A stretch of 43,920 nt of DNA from contig DATJMX010000048.1 in assembly GCA_035508495.1 (NCBI GenBank), positions 1 to 43,920 on the forward strand. The letters are read 5' to 3'. The DNA is from Candidatus Binataceae bacterium. GTDB taxonomy: Bacteria; Desulfobacterota; Binatia; Binatales; Binataceae. Below are positions 15,579-24,397 of the stretch, piece after piece. The position numbers were made by a program, and so were the translations under genes. The notes beneath the pieces were generated by a model. It saw only the letters and a program-made list of their open reading frames with translations. It did no database searches and was not told where the DNA came from. The first letter of the stretch is position 1; each line of letters opens with the position of its first letter.

Positions 15579-16427
15579 CTAAGCTGTCGCGAGCTCCGCG
15601 AATGTCGTCAGCTTGATGCCGCGCGACACGATGCTCTCGCGCAGGCGACTGCTGGTCAAGATATCGACTTCGCGCTGCGCCGCGGGTGCCGGAGGGATGC
15701 CGCCGATGTCCTTCGCTGGATGGAAGTAAAGCTCGGTCGTGCCTTCAGGCAGGCGCGCGATGATCGCGGCGATGTAGTCCTCGTCGAGATTGCCGCTCTG
15801 GTGCAGTCCGAAGAGCCAATCGGTCGATTTGAGCCCGCGCTCGTGCATCATGCGGCGCGTGCGCCTGGAGAGCGAGCGAAAGATAACTGCCTCGACCATC
15901 TTGCGCGTGGCGTTGTCGCGCCTGAGGCGCAGCGTCGTGCCGACGCGCTCGCGGGGCAGCCGGATGCATGGCACCTTAAACTCGATGGCAAGCTCGACGA
16001 GGATGTCGGCGATCAGTGGATGCACATGAAAGTTGAGATGGCCGTCGATATGGTTCAGGCGTCCAACGAGCTCAAGATGACGTTCGACCTGCGCGCGCAT
16101 CTCGGGCGCGATCTTGATGCGCATCGAGCGATCGAAGAAGTAGCGCATCCCCGCCACCACCGGGTTCTCGATGAAGTTGCCCGACGAATCGACCGCGCCG
16201 CGCATCGCAGCCGCGTCCAGGATCGCCCTGCCGCGGCATACCACCGCATGCAGCCCGACATCGAGCGCAGGATTGTCCTTTGCCGCCGCCGCTGCCTCGA
16301 CGGCGTGTTGCTCCGCAACCATCAGGCTTGTGCTGGTGAGAATTCCCTCGCGATGCGCGAGGACTACAGCCGCATTCACTTCGGACGAGAGCCCAAAGTC
16401 GTCCGCATTGACGATGAGCTTCTTCAA
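15579..16427 (-). CDS. hpnK: Hopanoid biosynthesis-associated protein HpnK (YdjC/ChbG-like deacetylase)
   Basis: A 282-residue carbohydrate-deacetylase-fold protein. The metal-binding NADDFGLS motif is at residues 7-14 and HIDGHLNFHVHP supplies the histidine ligands. VGLHAVVCRGRAI and the C-terminal TELYFHPAKD complete the family pattern. Length and sequence match HpnK, which accompanies hopanoid gene clusters and may remove an acyl group from a hopanoid sugar head group; its reaction has not been shown here. The start is TTG 16427 with GGGAG at spacing 7. It lies far from the main hopanoid operon (over 8 kb). Confidence 0.85.
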   Translation of the reverse strand: MKKLIVNADDFGLSSEVNAAVVLAHREGILTSTSLMVAEQHAVEAAAAAKDNPALDVGLHAVVCRGRAILDAAAMRGAVDSSGNFIENPVVAGMRYFFDRSMRIKIAPEMRAQVERHLELVGRLNHIDGHLNFHVHPLIADILVELAIEFKVPCIRLPRERVGTTLRLRRDNATRKMVEAVIFRSLSRRTRRMMHERGLKSTDWLFGLHQSGNLDEDYIAAIIARLPEGTTELYFHPAKDIGGIPPAPAAQREVDILTSSRLRESIVSRGIKLTTFAELATA

Positions 16428-16502
16428 AGCGTGCTCCCGCTCTGAAGCAAATACGAACCATTGAGGCTGCGATACTTGGGACGCAAAGGATTACCTGATT
16501 AC

Positions 16503-17576
16503 CTATCGAGGCGGCTGGCCAATCTTGAACGACCAACGGTACGTCGTGGAATCCACCGCGATCGCAACCGTGTACGTTCGACCGGGTTTCAAGGGAGCGC
16601 GTGGAATGAGAACTGCCGCGAGCTTCTTGGCGAGCATGCGCCGGCCGATCTCCTGAACACGCTCGTCTGGGTTCGTGTACGACGATGCGTCGTAAGCGCA
16701 GGTCTCCAGCAGTTGGTCGCCGTCCATCAGAGAATACGAATCCAGCTTCACTCCGGCGGCGTCGTTCATGCTTTCGCCGAGCGAGAGCACGATCGGCAAT
16801 CCGGTCGGCACCCTGTAACCGGCGCAGGGCGCGATTGGATTGTCGTACTCTCGCCCGCCATCGTATGAGCCCAAGAGAAACGCGCTGGCGGGTGGCGGAA
16901 AGAGAATCGGCGACCTGAGATACATTCGCGCGCTATCACCCAGTCCCCTGTCGGGATCATACGGATCGTAGTTGTAATTCGCAGCGGTGCGTTTGAAGCT
17001 GCGGTTCAACTCCTGCTGGCTCTGGTCGTAGTCATAGACCACCACTCCCGCACAACTTCCGTTGGCGCAGTAGTCGCCGTAACCAACAGTCACCAACGTG
17101 GGTTCAAGTATGACGAGAACGCTGAGAGGCGAGGTCATCAACCTATCGATCCAGGTTGCGACTTGTGAAGAGATCGCCGAGGCCGTGAAGACGTCGCAGC
17201 GCGCGACGACTGATGCGCCGTTGATCGAGTACCATCGATTCCCGACCTGTTCCTCGTGTACTGAGGAGGCTAACTGGTGCTTGACCTGATTGCCGACCAA
17301 AGAGAAATCTCCTGGGCCCAGCTTGTTCTCAACGATGTATCGAGCGTGAGCCGCAGCCGCCTGACTATCACCTTCATTCAGACGCACCGGATCCAGATGT
17401 TCGAGCGCGCGATAATGGTTCATGCGGTCCAAAATTGCGGCACTTGTCGACGCAGTTTGCGGTGGAGTAGTTGCGGCTTCAAGCTCGCATGCTCCGAGCA
17501 GAATGACGCACATGGCGGCCAGTATCGCAACGAACCTCGAGCCTGTGTGCTCCGCATTCAGATGCCGAGAATCCAC
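16503..17576 (-). CDS. CAP (SCP)-domain lipoprotein
   Basis: A 357-residue putative outer-envelope lipoprotein: signal sequence with lipobox LGAC, acylated Cys at residue 30. From about residue 45 the segment LDRMNHYRALEHLDPVRLNE with AAAAHARYIVENK matches the CAP/SCP superfamily, including a likely metal-site His, and VTVGYGDYCANGSCAGVVVYDY fits its later core. The C-terminal 120 residues form a second, Ig-like or beta-rich domain ending in YRWSFKIGQ. GTG 17576 has a GGGGGA box at spacing 5. Function of bacterial CAP proteins is mostly unknown; a role in cell-surface binding is possible. Confidence 0.75.
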   Translation of the reverse strand: MDSRHLNAEHTGSRFVAILAAMCVILLGACELEAATTPPQTASTSAAILDRMNHYRALEHLDPVRLNEGDSQAAAAHARYIVENKLGPGDFSLVGNQVKHQLASSVHEEQVGNRWYSINGASVVARCDVFTASAISSQVATWIDRLMTSPLSVLVILEPTLVTVGYGDYCANGSCAGVVVYDYDQSQQELNRSFKRTAANYNYDPYDPDRGLGDSARMYLRSPILFPPPASAFLLGSYDGGREYDNPIAPCAGYRVPTGLPIVLSLGESMNDAAGVKLDSYSLMDGDQLLETCAYDASSYTNPDERVQEIGRRMLAKKLAAVLIPRAPLKPGRTYTVAIAVDSTTYRWSFKIGQPPR

Positions 17577-17691
17577 GATAATCCCCCTTTGAATCGCTGC
17601 TCAACAATGGTTCGGATTTCACCATAGCCTGCGGATAAGCGCGCTTAAGTCGCTTGACGCGATAACTCATGGGCGCAATTTTGCTAGCATC

Positions 17692-18540
17692 GTGGCGGTG
17701 GCTCAAGATGCGAACGGTGCGGGGGGGAAACATCCGGGGCTGACGCTTGTTTTCTACGCCTTCGGTCGCGAAGTCGCCGACTTCAAACGCAGAGTAAAGC
17801 ATCGCACGCCCCTGCCGCATCGCGACTTGCGCGGCTTCCGCACCGAGATCGGCGGACGCGACGTCGCCGTCGTCGCCACCGGCATCGGGCATCTGCGTGC
17901 GCTCGAAAGCGTGCGGCTCGCATTCCAGGTGTTGCCCGCGCCCGAGATGGTCATCGGCACCGGCGTCGTTGGGGCGCTGTCGTACGGGCTGCGGCCCGGC
18001 GATATCGTGCTGGCCGATAGGATTATCCACAAGCGCGACGAGGAAGCTGAGCCCGAGCATATCGCGGCCGTCAACGAGACTCATCTGCGAGATGTCGGCC
18101 GCTATCTGAAAGTTGCCGGACTCCAATATTCGACTGGGCCGATACTGACGTCGCATCGTGTGCTGGTATCGGGCGACGAGAAGCGCCGCGCCAAGGAGGA
18201 GACCGGGGCGATCGCCGTCGATATGGAGACCGCGGCGCTGGCCGCAGAGGCGGTCGCGCGCGGAATCCCGTTCGCCGTGATGCGCACGGTGCTCGATCAT
18301 ATCGACGATGAAATCGCCGGCACCGAGATGACCGACGATCGCGGCCGCGTGCGCCCGCTGCGCGCGACGGGGCATCTGCTGCGCAACCCGACGATGCTGT
18401 TCAAGCTCCCGAAGCTCTTGCGCAACATGGGACTCGCCTCGGCGGCGCTGGCTAACGCGCTCGAAGCGATTGCGCATCGCGGGCGCCCGCCGTTCGCGAT
18501 CGAGCCGAAGCGCAAGCAGCAGAAGAATCGTCGCCACTGA
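17692..18540 (+). CDS. hpnG: Nucleoside phosphorylase-family protein, HpnG-like
   Basis: A 282-residue member of the PNP/MTAN fold. TGVVGALSYGLRPGDIVLAD is the N-terminal phosphate/nucleobase region and GAIAVDMETAALAA carries the ribose-binding Met-Glu pair of the family. HpnG removes adenine from adenosylhopane made by HpnH, giving (phospho)ribosylhopane. The match to HpnG rather than another nucleosidase rests on length, the Arg-rich C-terminal tail and the presence of hpnH in the window. The start is GTG 17692 (GTG 17698 also possible); no Shine-Dalgarno is visible. A Lys/Arg tail could aid membrane contact. It is separate from the hpnH operon. Confidence 0.75.
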   Translation: MAVAQDANGAGGKHPGLTLVFYAFGREVADFKRRVKHRTPLPHRDLRGFRTEIGGRDVAVVATGIGHLRALESVRLAFQVLPAPEMVIGTGVVGALSYGLRPGDIVLADRIIHKRDEEAEPEHIAAVNETHLRDVGRYLKVAGLQYSTGPILTSHRVLVSGDEKRRAKEETGAIAVDMETAALAAEAVARGIPFAVMRTVLDHIDDEIAGTEMTDDRGRVRPLRATGHLLRNPTMLFKLPKLLRNMGLASAALANALEAIAHRGRPPFAIEPKRKQQKNRRH

Positions 18541-18549
18541 AGTCGCGCG

Positions 18550-19605
18550 CTATTTCTTGGTTGACTCGGTGTTAGCGTAAGGGTCGGACACGACCAGCTC
18601 TGAAATCTCACCCTTGGTCGAGATCCTGCCGACCTTGCCGTTGGGCTCGGTGAACCAGAGATTCCCGTCAGGTCCCGCGGTGATGAAGCTCGCGATCGTG
18701 CCGTCGGGCGTTTTGAACGGTGTGAATCCGCCCTGCGGAGTGACGCGATAGATGATGTGAGCCTTCACGACGGTCACCCACAAGTTACCGTCGGCGCCGC
18801 TGGCGATACCGAATGGAACGCCCGCCTCGGGCAAGTCGTACTCGGTTACTTTTCCGTTGGGATCGATCTTCGCGATTTTGTTCACGCGCAGCTCGGTGAA
18901 CCAGACATTGCCGTCGGCGCCGCGCGTCATGCCGCCCGGGCGCGCATCCGGCGTGGGGATGTCGTATTCGGTGACAGTGCCGGTGAGCGTGATACTGCCG
19001 ATGCGGTTGGACTTGTCCTCGGCGAACCACATCTTGTTATCACTGCCGACGACGATCTCACCCGCGCCGACGCCCTTGGGCAGGTTGTATTCGGTCAACT
19101 GCCCCGCGGTGCTGAGTCTGCCGATACGATCGCCGGAATGCTCGGTGAACCACAAATTGCCATCGGGCCCCGTGACGATCCCCGCTGGCCCGCTCTGATT
19201 GTCGGGCAGCTTGATGTACGCGATTTTGGTGTCGAGCGCGACGCGGCCAACCTGGTTGCCGGGCGTGTCGGTGAACCATACGGCGCCGTCGGAGCCCGAG
19301 GTGATTCGCTCGGCGAAGCCGTCCTTGTCTATTTTATACCGAACCACAGCGCCATCAGGCGTGACGCGCCCGATACCGTCGCCCTGGTACTCGGTGTACC
19401 AGATATTTCCGTCAGGCCCCGTCGTTATCGCATATGGCGCGTGAGTGCCGAGGCGCGCGCCCTTGTTCGGCGCGGCGGGAACGGGTGCCGCTGCCGCGCC
19501 AGGCCGGGTGGGTTGCCTGGTGGCGCAGGCGGACGCGATGAAAATGGCCGCGGCCGCTCCCAGAGCGCGCGCGAGCCGTGCACGATTTGACGATCCGAAG
19601 TTCAT
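18550..19605 (-). CDS. Vgb-like seven-bladed beta-propeller lipoprotein
   Basis: A 351-residue protein with an N-terminal signal and lipobox-like SAC (Cys 27), then a linker and seven repeats of the form ITxGPDGNxWFTE...xIGRI, the blades of a virginiamycin-B-lyase-like (SMP-30/streptogramin lyase) propeller. Most database members with a lipoprotein signal are not antibiotic lyases, and the catalytic His/Glu set of Vgb cannot be confirmed here by eye, so an envelope-located binding or carbohydrate/peptide-recognition role is as likely. It converges with hpnG (9 bases between the stops). Confidence 0.8.
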   Translation of the reverse strand: MNFGSSNRARLARALGAAAAIFIASACATRQPTRPGAAAAPVPAAPNKGARLGTHAPYAITTGPDGNIWYTEYQGDGIGRVTPDGAVVRYKIDKDGFAERITSGSDGAVWFTDTPGNQVGRVALDTKIAYIKLPDNQSGPAGIVTGPDGNLWFTEHSGDRIGRLSTAGQLTEYNLPKGVGAGEIVVGSDNKMWFAEDKSNRIGSITLTGTVTEYDIPTPDARPGGMTRGADGNVWFTELRVNKIAKIDPNGKVTEYDLPEAGVPFGIASGADGNLWVTVVKAHIIYRVTPQGGFTPFKTPDGTIASFITAGPDGNLWFTEPNGKVGRISTKGEISELVVSDPYANTESTKK

Positions 19606-19658
19606 CCTGATGCGGCTGAAATCAATTTTACTTGCGACTCAGCCGCACGGGAATCGCA

Positions 19659-20816
19659 CTAAAGCACTACTCCGCTCGAACGCAGCGAGGAGATTTCTCC
19701 GGCGCTGAAGCCGAAGTCGCGCAGCACCTCGTCGGTATGCTCGCCCTTGCCTGGCGCATGACGCCACAGCTCGGGGTCGGATTTCGAGAATTTCGCGGGC
19801 GAGCGTACTGCACGCACCCGGCCGCCCTGCGGATGGTCGTACTCGACGAAGGTCCCATTCGCGACGAACTGGGGATCGGTCCAAATCGAATCGAAGTCGT
19901 TGACGGGACCGCATGGAACGTCGGCCGCTTCGATACGCTCGAGCCAATAGGCGGACGGCTTGGTCGGGAAAAAATCGATGAGGGCCTTGATGCACCGCCG
20001 CACTCGCTCGTGCCGCGGTTCGTCGCCTTCAAACCATTCGGGATGGCCAACGGCGTCGAGAATTCCCGCCCAATGCTTGTCGGTCAGCGGCGCGATCGTG
20101 ATGTAGCCGTCCGCAGTCTTGAACGGATCGAGCGTCGCCATCGTGGGGCGCTTGCCGGCGTCGTGCGGAAGGAAGGTGTGCTCGGTCGCGGTATCGCCCA
20201 TGAGGTAGTAGGCGACCGCATCGATCATCGCGAGCGTAACGTGCTGGCCCTGGCCGGTCGTGCGCGCTTCGTGCAGCGCGGCGAGGATCGAGATCGCCGC
20301 GGTGAGCGATGTCACCTTGTCGGCGAGAATATTCTTCACCGCGCGCGGCTTGCCCTGTGTCGTTTGCGCCGTCATCACGCCCGCCCATCCCTGGATGATC
20401 GGATCATAGGCGGGCTTGCTCGCGGCCGGACCGGTAAAGCCGTAGCCCGCGATCGAGCAGTAAACGATCTTGGGATTGCGCGCGGCGATCGCCTCGTAGC
20501 CGACGCCCAGCCGATCCATAACACCGGGCCTGACGTTCTGCATGACGATATCGGCCTGCTCGGCCATCCGCAGCAGAACTTCGGCGGCGCCTTCGCGCTT
20601 CAGATCGAGGATCATGTCGCGCTTGTTGCGATTCCAACTGAGCATCCCGATCGGCACGCCGCCACGGGCCTTGCCGCCGATGTTGCGGGTGACATCGCCC
20701 TCGGGCGGCTCGATTTTGATTACGTCGGCGCCGAGGTCCGCCAGCATCATGGCGGCGAACGGTCCGGAGACGACCATGCTCAGATCGAGGACACGAACAT
20801 CCTTAAGCGGGCCCAT
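19659..20816 (-). CDS. CaiB/BaiF family III CoA-transferase
   Basis: A 385-residue family III CoA-transferase, which moves CoA between carboxylic acids. The N-terminus GPLKDVRVLDLSMVVSGPFAAMMLADLGADVIKIE is the signature of the family. The catalytic Asp is in TLAMIDAVAYYL near residue 190. GYGFTGP and the C-terminal SPAKFSKSDPEL region agree. Substrate is not identifiable. Neighbouring SDR and EthD-type genes suggest acyl-CoA or aromatic/steroid catabolism, but the malQ gene stands between. ATG 20816 is the natural start. Confidence 0.92.
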   Translation of the reverse strand: MGPLKDVRVLDLSMVVSGPFAAMMLADLGADVIKIEPPEGDVTRNIGGKARGGVPIGMLSWNRNKRDMILDLKREGAAEVLLRMAEQADIVMQNVRPGVMDRLGVGYEAIAARNPKIVYCSIAGYGFTGPAASKPAYDPIIQGWAGVMTAQTTQGKPRAVKNILADKVTSLTAAISILAALHEARTTGQGQHVTLAMIDAVAYYLMGDTATEHTFLPHDAGKRPTMATLDPFKTADGYITIAPLTDKHWAGILDAVGHPEWFEGDEPRHERVRRCIKALIDFFPTKPSAYWLERIEAADVPCGPVNDFDSIWTDPQFVANGTFVEYDHPQGGRVRAVRSPAKFSKSDPELWRHAPGKGEHTDEVLRDFGFSAGEISSLRSSGVVL

Positions 20817-20889
20817 CTCAGTTTCCTCGACCCTGCTTATAGTTCATGCACGCGCAACTCGACAACCGCCGATCATCGTGCGCTTGCAT

Positions 20890-22455
20890 TTAGCTTTTGG
20901 CGGGAGTCTCGGCCGCGAAGCGATTGGATCGTTCCGCGATCTGCCGCAGCGCCGCGATCTGCGCCTGGATCGCCTTGCTGCGGCGCAGTCGCTCGAGGGT
21001 GAGCGGCAATCGATATGTCCAGTTCGTGTCGTTGGTAGTGCCGGGGCGGTTGATGCGCGCGCTCCAGCCGAACATATCCTGGATAGGGATTATCGTAAGC
21101 TGCGAGGGTGCGCCGTAGAGCGCCTCGAGAATCGCAAAGCGCGCATCATGGTCGAGCATCCGGCGCGGATTGGCGCGCTCGGCGATGCCGAGAGCCTGGA
21201 CCAATTGTTCGCGTTCGCTGACTTTCTGTTCTCGCCACCAGAGGGTCACCGGTTCCGTGTCATGCGTGCCTGTGGTCGCGAGAGACAGTTCAGGATACGT
21301 CGAGGGGTTCAGGTAATGCTCGTCGGGCTGACCCCAATTCGTTTTTTCCCACTGCATCACCTTGTAGCCCGGTACTCCGAGGCCGGTGAGCGACACACGG
21401 ACCCAGGGCGGCACGGTGCCAAGATCCTCGGCGATGATTTCGGTCGCACCGGCTTCTTCCTTGATTGCGCGCATGACGAATTCGCCCTGGCCGAGTTGAT
21501 GATCCTCGCCCGCGGGCGCGAACTCACCGGGCGCATCCGGATCGGAGCCGAAGTTGAACGTGCGGTAGAGGCCGACGACGTGGTCGATACGGATGAGGTC
21601 GAACATCTTGGCCGCATGACGGGCGCGCGTGCGCAGCAGCTTGTAGCCGCCTTCGCCCATCTTCCACCAGTTTGGCAATGGCAGGCCCCAGCGCTGGCCC
21701 TTGGGATTGAAGCCATCGGGAGGAGCACCGACGCTGCGCGTCAAATCGAAATCCTCCTGATGCTGCCAGACCTCGGCGCTGTCGCGCCCCGGCGAGAAGG
21801 CAAGATCGCCGCCGATGCTGACTCCCCGCTCCTGCGCGTAGGCGCGAACCTCGCTCCACTGTCGATGCGCGATGAATTGCCAGTAGGCGTACATCTGGAC
21901 CTGGTCGTTGAGCTCGGCGCGCGCGGCATTGAGCGCAGACGGCTCGCGCTTGGCGAGCTCCGCCGGCCAGGTTTCCCATGCCGCCCAGTTAAACCGCTCC
22001 TTGAGCGCGCGGAACAACACGTAGTCATTAATCCAGTCGGCGTTCTCTGCGACGAAGCGATCGATCTCCTCGCCTTCGGTACGTCCGCCTCGCGCCCGCG
22101 TCGCGCGATACGCCCGCCCCAGCAGCGTCAACTTTTCCCGGCGTGTGATCGCTCGCGCCACCACGCGCCCGCGTCCGACCGCGTCGCGCGCACGACCCTG
22201 CATGACACGCCCAACGCCAGGCAGACCCTGCACGCCGATGTACATCGGATCGACGGCCATGACGCTCATCGCAGTGTATGGACTCAGGTCGTCTGGGCCG
22301 GTCTCGTCGATTGGCAGGAGCTGGATCACTCGATGGCCCATCGCGAGCGCGAAATCGATCATCGCAGGGAGGCCTTGAATGTCTCCGCGCCCGAGATCGT
22401 TTTTGGTTCGAATCGAAAAAAGAGGGATCAGGACTCCAGCGGACCGCGGCAGCAT
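20890..22455 (-). CDS. malQ: 4-alpha-glucanotransferase (GH77)
   Basis: MalQ (521 residues, usual length for the short bacterial form) transfers alpha-1,4-glucan chains and releases glucose. Catalytic nucleophile Asp lies in LIRIDHVVGLYR, the acid/base Glu in IIAEDLGTVP and the stabilising Asp in TTGTHDTEPV. The N-terminus GVLIPLFSIRTKNDLGRGD and the 250s-loop region (GFNPKGQRWGLPLPNW) agree. IGGDLAFSPGRDSAEVW replaces the usual IGDLPIFV segment with one inserted Gly. No signal peptide; cytoplasmic glycogen/maltodextrin metabolism. No other glycogen gene is in the window. Confidence 0.95.
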   Translation of the reverse strand: MLPRSAGVLIPLFSIRTKNDLGRGDIQGLPAMIDFALAMGHRVIQLLPIDETGPDDLSPYTAMSVMAVDPMYIGVQGLPGVGRVMQGRARDAVGRGRVVARAITRREKLTLLGRAYRATRARGGRTEGEEIDRFVAENADWINDYVLFRALKERFNWAAWETWPAELAKREPSALNAARAELNDQVQMYAYWQFIAHRQWSEVRAYAQERGVSIGGDLAFSPGRDSAEVWQHQEDFDLTRSVGAPPDGFNPKGQRWGLPLPNWWKMGEGGYKLLRTRARHAAKMFDLIRIDHVVGLYRTFNFGSDPDAPGEFAPAGEDHQLGQGEFVMRAIKEEAGATEIIAEDLGTVPPWVRVSLTGLGVPGYKVMQWEKTNWGQPDEHYLNPSTYPELSLATTGTHDTEPVTLWWREQKVSEREQLVQALGIAERANPRRMLDHDARFAILEALYGAPSQLTIIPIQDMFGWSARINRPGTTNDTNWTYRLPLTLERLRRSKAIQAQIAALRQIAERSNRFAAETPAKS

Positions 22456-22472
22456 CGATATCTATCCCGGGT

Positions 22473-22500
22473 GCTGCCCGCTTTAAGTGGGTGAGGCAGC
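22473..22500. other. Hairpin between EthD and malQ genes
   Basis: CCCGCTT (22477-22483), one base, AAGTGGG (22485-22491) can pair with one G-T, and GCTGCC (22473-22478) can alternatively pair with GGCAGC (22495-22500). It lies past the stop of the EthD gene and before the malQ start, and may end or pause the EthD transcript. Confidence 0.3.
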
Positions 22501-22534
22501 TTCAATCTATTTTGGGGTGCTCGCGAGTTGAACG

Positions 22535-23173
22535 CTAGACCTCCACGCGAGCATCGAGACGCCAGACGCGCGCGTTGCGAATCGTCGCCTCCTCGTCGCG
22601 GACCAGCTCGCGCCCGATTGGCGAGCGGTAGGCATCGCGAAGCGCCTCCAGCGAATCAAAGGTCAAGATCGCGATGCGATAGCGGTCTGCGTTCTTCGGG
22701 TCGAGCTTACCGATGATGTAATTGCGCAGACCCGGTAGGCGCCGCGCGATATGCGTGTGCGTATCGAGGTAATGCCGCTCAGCAGCTTCTTTGCCGGCAT
22801 TCTGCTCGAGATCGAACTCGGCTGCCATCACAAAGCAGGGCTGATGCGGCTTACGCGAATCGAACGGCACGATCGTTTCCGCATCGATGGTGCGATAGCG
22901 CAGATCTTTGAGATGCGCCTGCGTATCGGCCCTGAGCGGCGGCATCAAATCTGACTTGGCGCCGGTCGCCGAAATCTCGGCACTCTCGTACCCGAGAATC
23001 GCGGCGCGAAAGACTTCGGGCTTGACGCCGTTCACGGGCTTCGTGTGGCCGGTGTAATAGAACTTGAGCCCCGGCATCTGCCTGGCGAGGCCGACGTGAT
23101 GGCCGAGATAGTTGCGCTCCTCGGCTTCGAGATCGCTCGACTGAAAATTGAACGCGACGAAGTTTATGAACAT
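22535..23173 (-). CDS. Tandem EthD-domain (dimeric alpha-beta barrel) protein
   Basis: A 212-residue protein made of two EthD/ferredoxin-like alpha-beta units. Unit 1 contains ERNYLGHHVGLARQMPGLKFYY (residues about 19-40), unit 2 contains ERHYLDTHTHIARRLPGLRNYI (about 130-151); these are clearly related and mark an internal duplication. EthD-like proteins are helpers or enzymes in degradation of ethers, quinones and aromatic rings. The duplication would make one chain equal a usual dimer. It starts 13 bases downstream of the SDR gene, so both are probably co-transcribed. Reaction unknown. Confidence 0.85.
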   Translation of the reverse strand: MFINFVAFNFQSSDLEAEERNYLGHHVGLARQMPGLKFYYTGHTKPVNGVKPEVFRAAILGYESAEISATGAKSDLMPPLRADTQAHLKDLRYRTIDAETIVPFDSRKPHQPCFVMAAEFDLEQNAGKEAAERHYLDTHTHIARRLPGLRNYIIGKLDPKNADRYRIAILTFDSLEALRDAYRSPIGRELVRDEEATIRNARVWRLDARVEV

Positions 23174-23185
23174 CGCGATGCCTCC

Positions 23186-23944
23186 TCAGATCACGTAGCC
23201 GCCGTTGGGGCTGATGATTTGCCCGACCATGAACTTCGATTCGTCGCACGAAAGATAAAGTGCCGCCGCCGCGATATCGGAGGGATCGCCGAAGCGCCCG
23301 GCCGGCGTGGCCGAGATGATCTGATCGCGCATCGCAGGCTCGATCGGCGCCGTCATCGGCGTTTCGATAAATCCCGGCGCGATGCAGTTGACCAGCACAT
23401 TGTGGGTCACGACTTCGCGCGCGACTGACTTGGTGAACGAGATGATCCCGCCCTTGGCCGCGCAGTAGGCCGCCGCGAACGGCAGTCCGGTCGTGCCCGC
23501 GATCGAGCCGAGGTTGACGATCCGGCCCGAGCGCTTCGGCACCATCACCTTGAGCGCCTCGCGCGTGCAGTAAAACGTCGAGTAGAGATGCGTCCGCACC
23601 ATCTTGTCGAAGTCTTCATCGGGCACGTCCCAGGTCTGGAAGAACTCGTTGCCCTCGCGCGTGCGTCCGATACCGGCGTTGTTGATCAGCACGTCGATCG
23701 TGCCCCACGCGCCGATGAAGTCGGCGAACATCTTTTTCACCGCCACACTGCTCGATACGTCGGCGACGAACGGCTTGGCGACCCCGCCCATGCGCTCGAT
23801 CTCGGTCACGACGTTTTGCGCCGATTCCGGCCGCACGTCGTTGACGCCGATTTTCGCGCCCTCGCGCGCGAACGTCAGCCCCATCTCGCGCCCGAGGCCC
23901 GAGCCGCCGCCGGTGATCAGTACAATCTTGTCTTTCAGTTTCAT
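23186..23944 (-). CDS. Short-chain dehydrogenase/reductase
   Basis: A 252-residue classical SDR: TGGGSGLG cofactor loop (residues 11-18), NNAG, catalytic Ser in LGSIAG, Y-x3-K in YCAAKGG and the CIAPGFIETPM loop. VNDVRPES at the end of strand 2 (acidic residue) favours NAD(H). The C-terminus GGYVI is family-like. It precedes the EthD gene by 12 bases. Substrate unknown; a hydroxyacyl-CoA or cyclic alcohol would suit the CoA-transferase and EthD neighbours. Confidence 0.9.
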   Translation of the reverse strand: MKLKDKIVLITGGGSGLGREMGLTFAREGAKIGVNDVRPESAQNVVTEIERMGGVAKPFVADVSSSVAVKKMFADFIGAWGTIDVLINNAGIGRTREGNEFFQTWDVPDEDFDKMVRTHLYSTFYCTREALKVMVPKRSGRIVNLGSIAGTTGLPFAAAYCAAKGGIISFTKSVAREVVTHNVLVNCIAPGFIETPMTAPIEPAMRDQIISATPAGRFGDPSDIAAAALYLSCDESKFMVGQIISPNGGYVI

Positions 23945-23977
23945 TCCGCTTGCTCCTGGTCGATTCTGGTTTTCCGC

Positions 23978-24322
23978 TCAGGCCTTGGTCTTGGATTCGC
24001 GGAGTTGACGTTTCCAGTCGAGGCGCCGCGCCTCGGCGCCCGCAGCCTCGGCTTCCTTAATCATGTTTTTCTTCTGATAGAACATGCTGAGGTTGGTGAA
24101 CGCCAGGATGTCCTCCGGATCCTGCTCGATATGCTTCTTGGTCAGCTCGATCGCCATGTCGATATCGCCCTTGGCCTGGTAGCACATCGTGAGGCCGTGC
24201 AGGGCGTCGGTGTAGCCGGGATCGATTTCGAGCGCTTGCTGGTAGAGCTCGATCGCCTTGTCGTATTCGTCGTCGGCGAAGGCGTCGATCGCTTCGTCGT
24301 AGAGTTCTTCTTTATCGGGCAT
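23978..24322 (-). CDS. Small TPR-repeat protein
   Basis: A 114-residue cytoplasmic protein consisting of about three tetratricopeptide repeats: YDEAIDAFADDEYDKAIELYQQALEIDP, then ALHGLTMCYQAKGDIDMAIELTKKHIEQDP, then AFTNLSMFYQKKNMIKEAEAAG, in which the conserved W/L-G-Y-A-A-P positions can be followed (each quoted part is one helix pair). No signal peptide or other domain. It ends with a basic tail. Such proteins act as protein-protein adaptors; the partner is unknown. It lies 33 bases upstream of the SDR gene on the same strand. Confidence 0.8.
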   Translation of the reverse strand: MPDKEELYDEAIDAFADDEYDKAIELYQQALEIDPGYTDALHGLTMCYQAKGDIDMAIELTKKHIEQDPEDILAFTNLSMFYQKKNMIKEAEAAGAEARRLDWKRQLRESKTKA

Positions 24323-24379
24323 GGATGAAACCTCCGCGCGCCGCGAATACTCACGATGTCGCGCGCTCCTCGTCTCTTA

Positions 24380-24385
24380 TATACT
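24380..24385 (+). promoter_or_regulatory. Putative -10 box (TATACT) of the MIP18-family gene
   Basis: TATACT matches the -10 consensus at 5/6 positions. Transcription would begin near 24392, only about six bases before ATG 24398, and no Shine-Dalgarno is present, so the transcript may be nearly leaderless. No convincing -35 box is seen. Confidence 0.3.
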
Positions 24386-24397
24386 AGGCTTGGTTAG

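Noticed and set aside
18550..19605. Virginiamycin B resistance determinant
   Set aside because: Propeller similarity is real, but the lipoprotein signal and lack of confirmed catalytic residues do not support a resistance call.
20542..22494. 650-residue open frame on the plus strand
   Set aside because: It lies antisense to malQ and the CoA-transferase start; high GC at third positions leaves the opposite strand open. Composition is Arg/Ala-rich with no domain.
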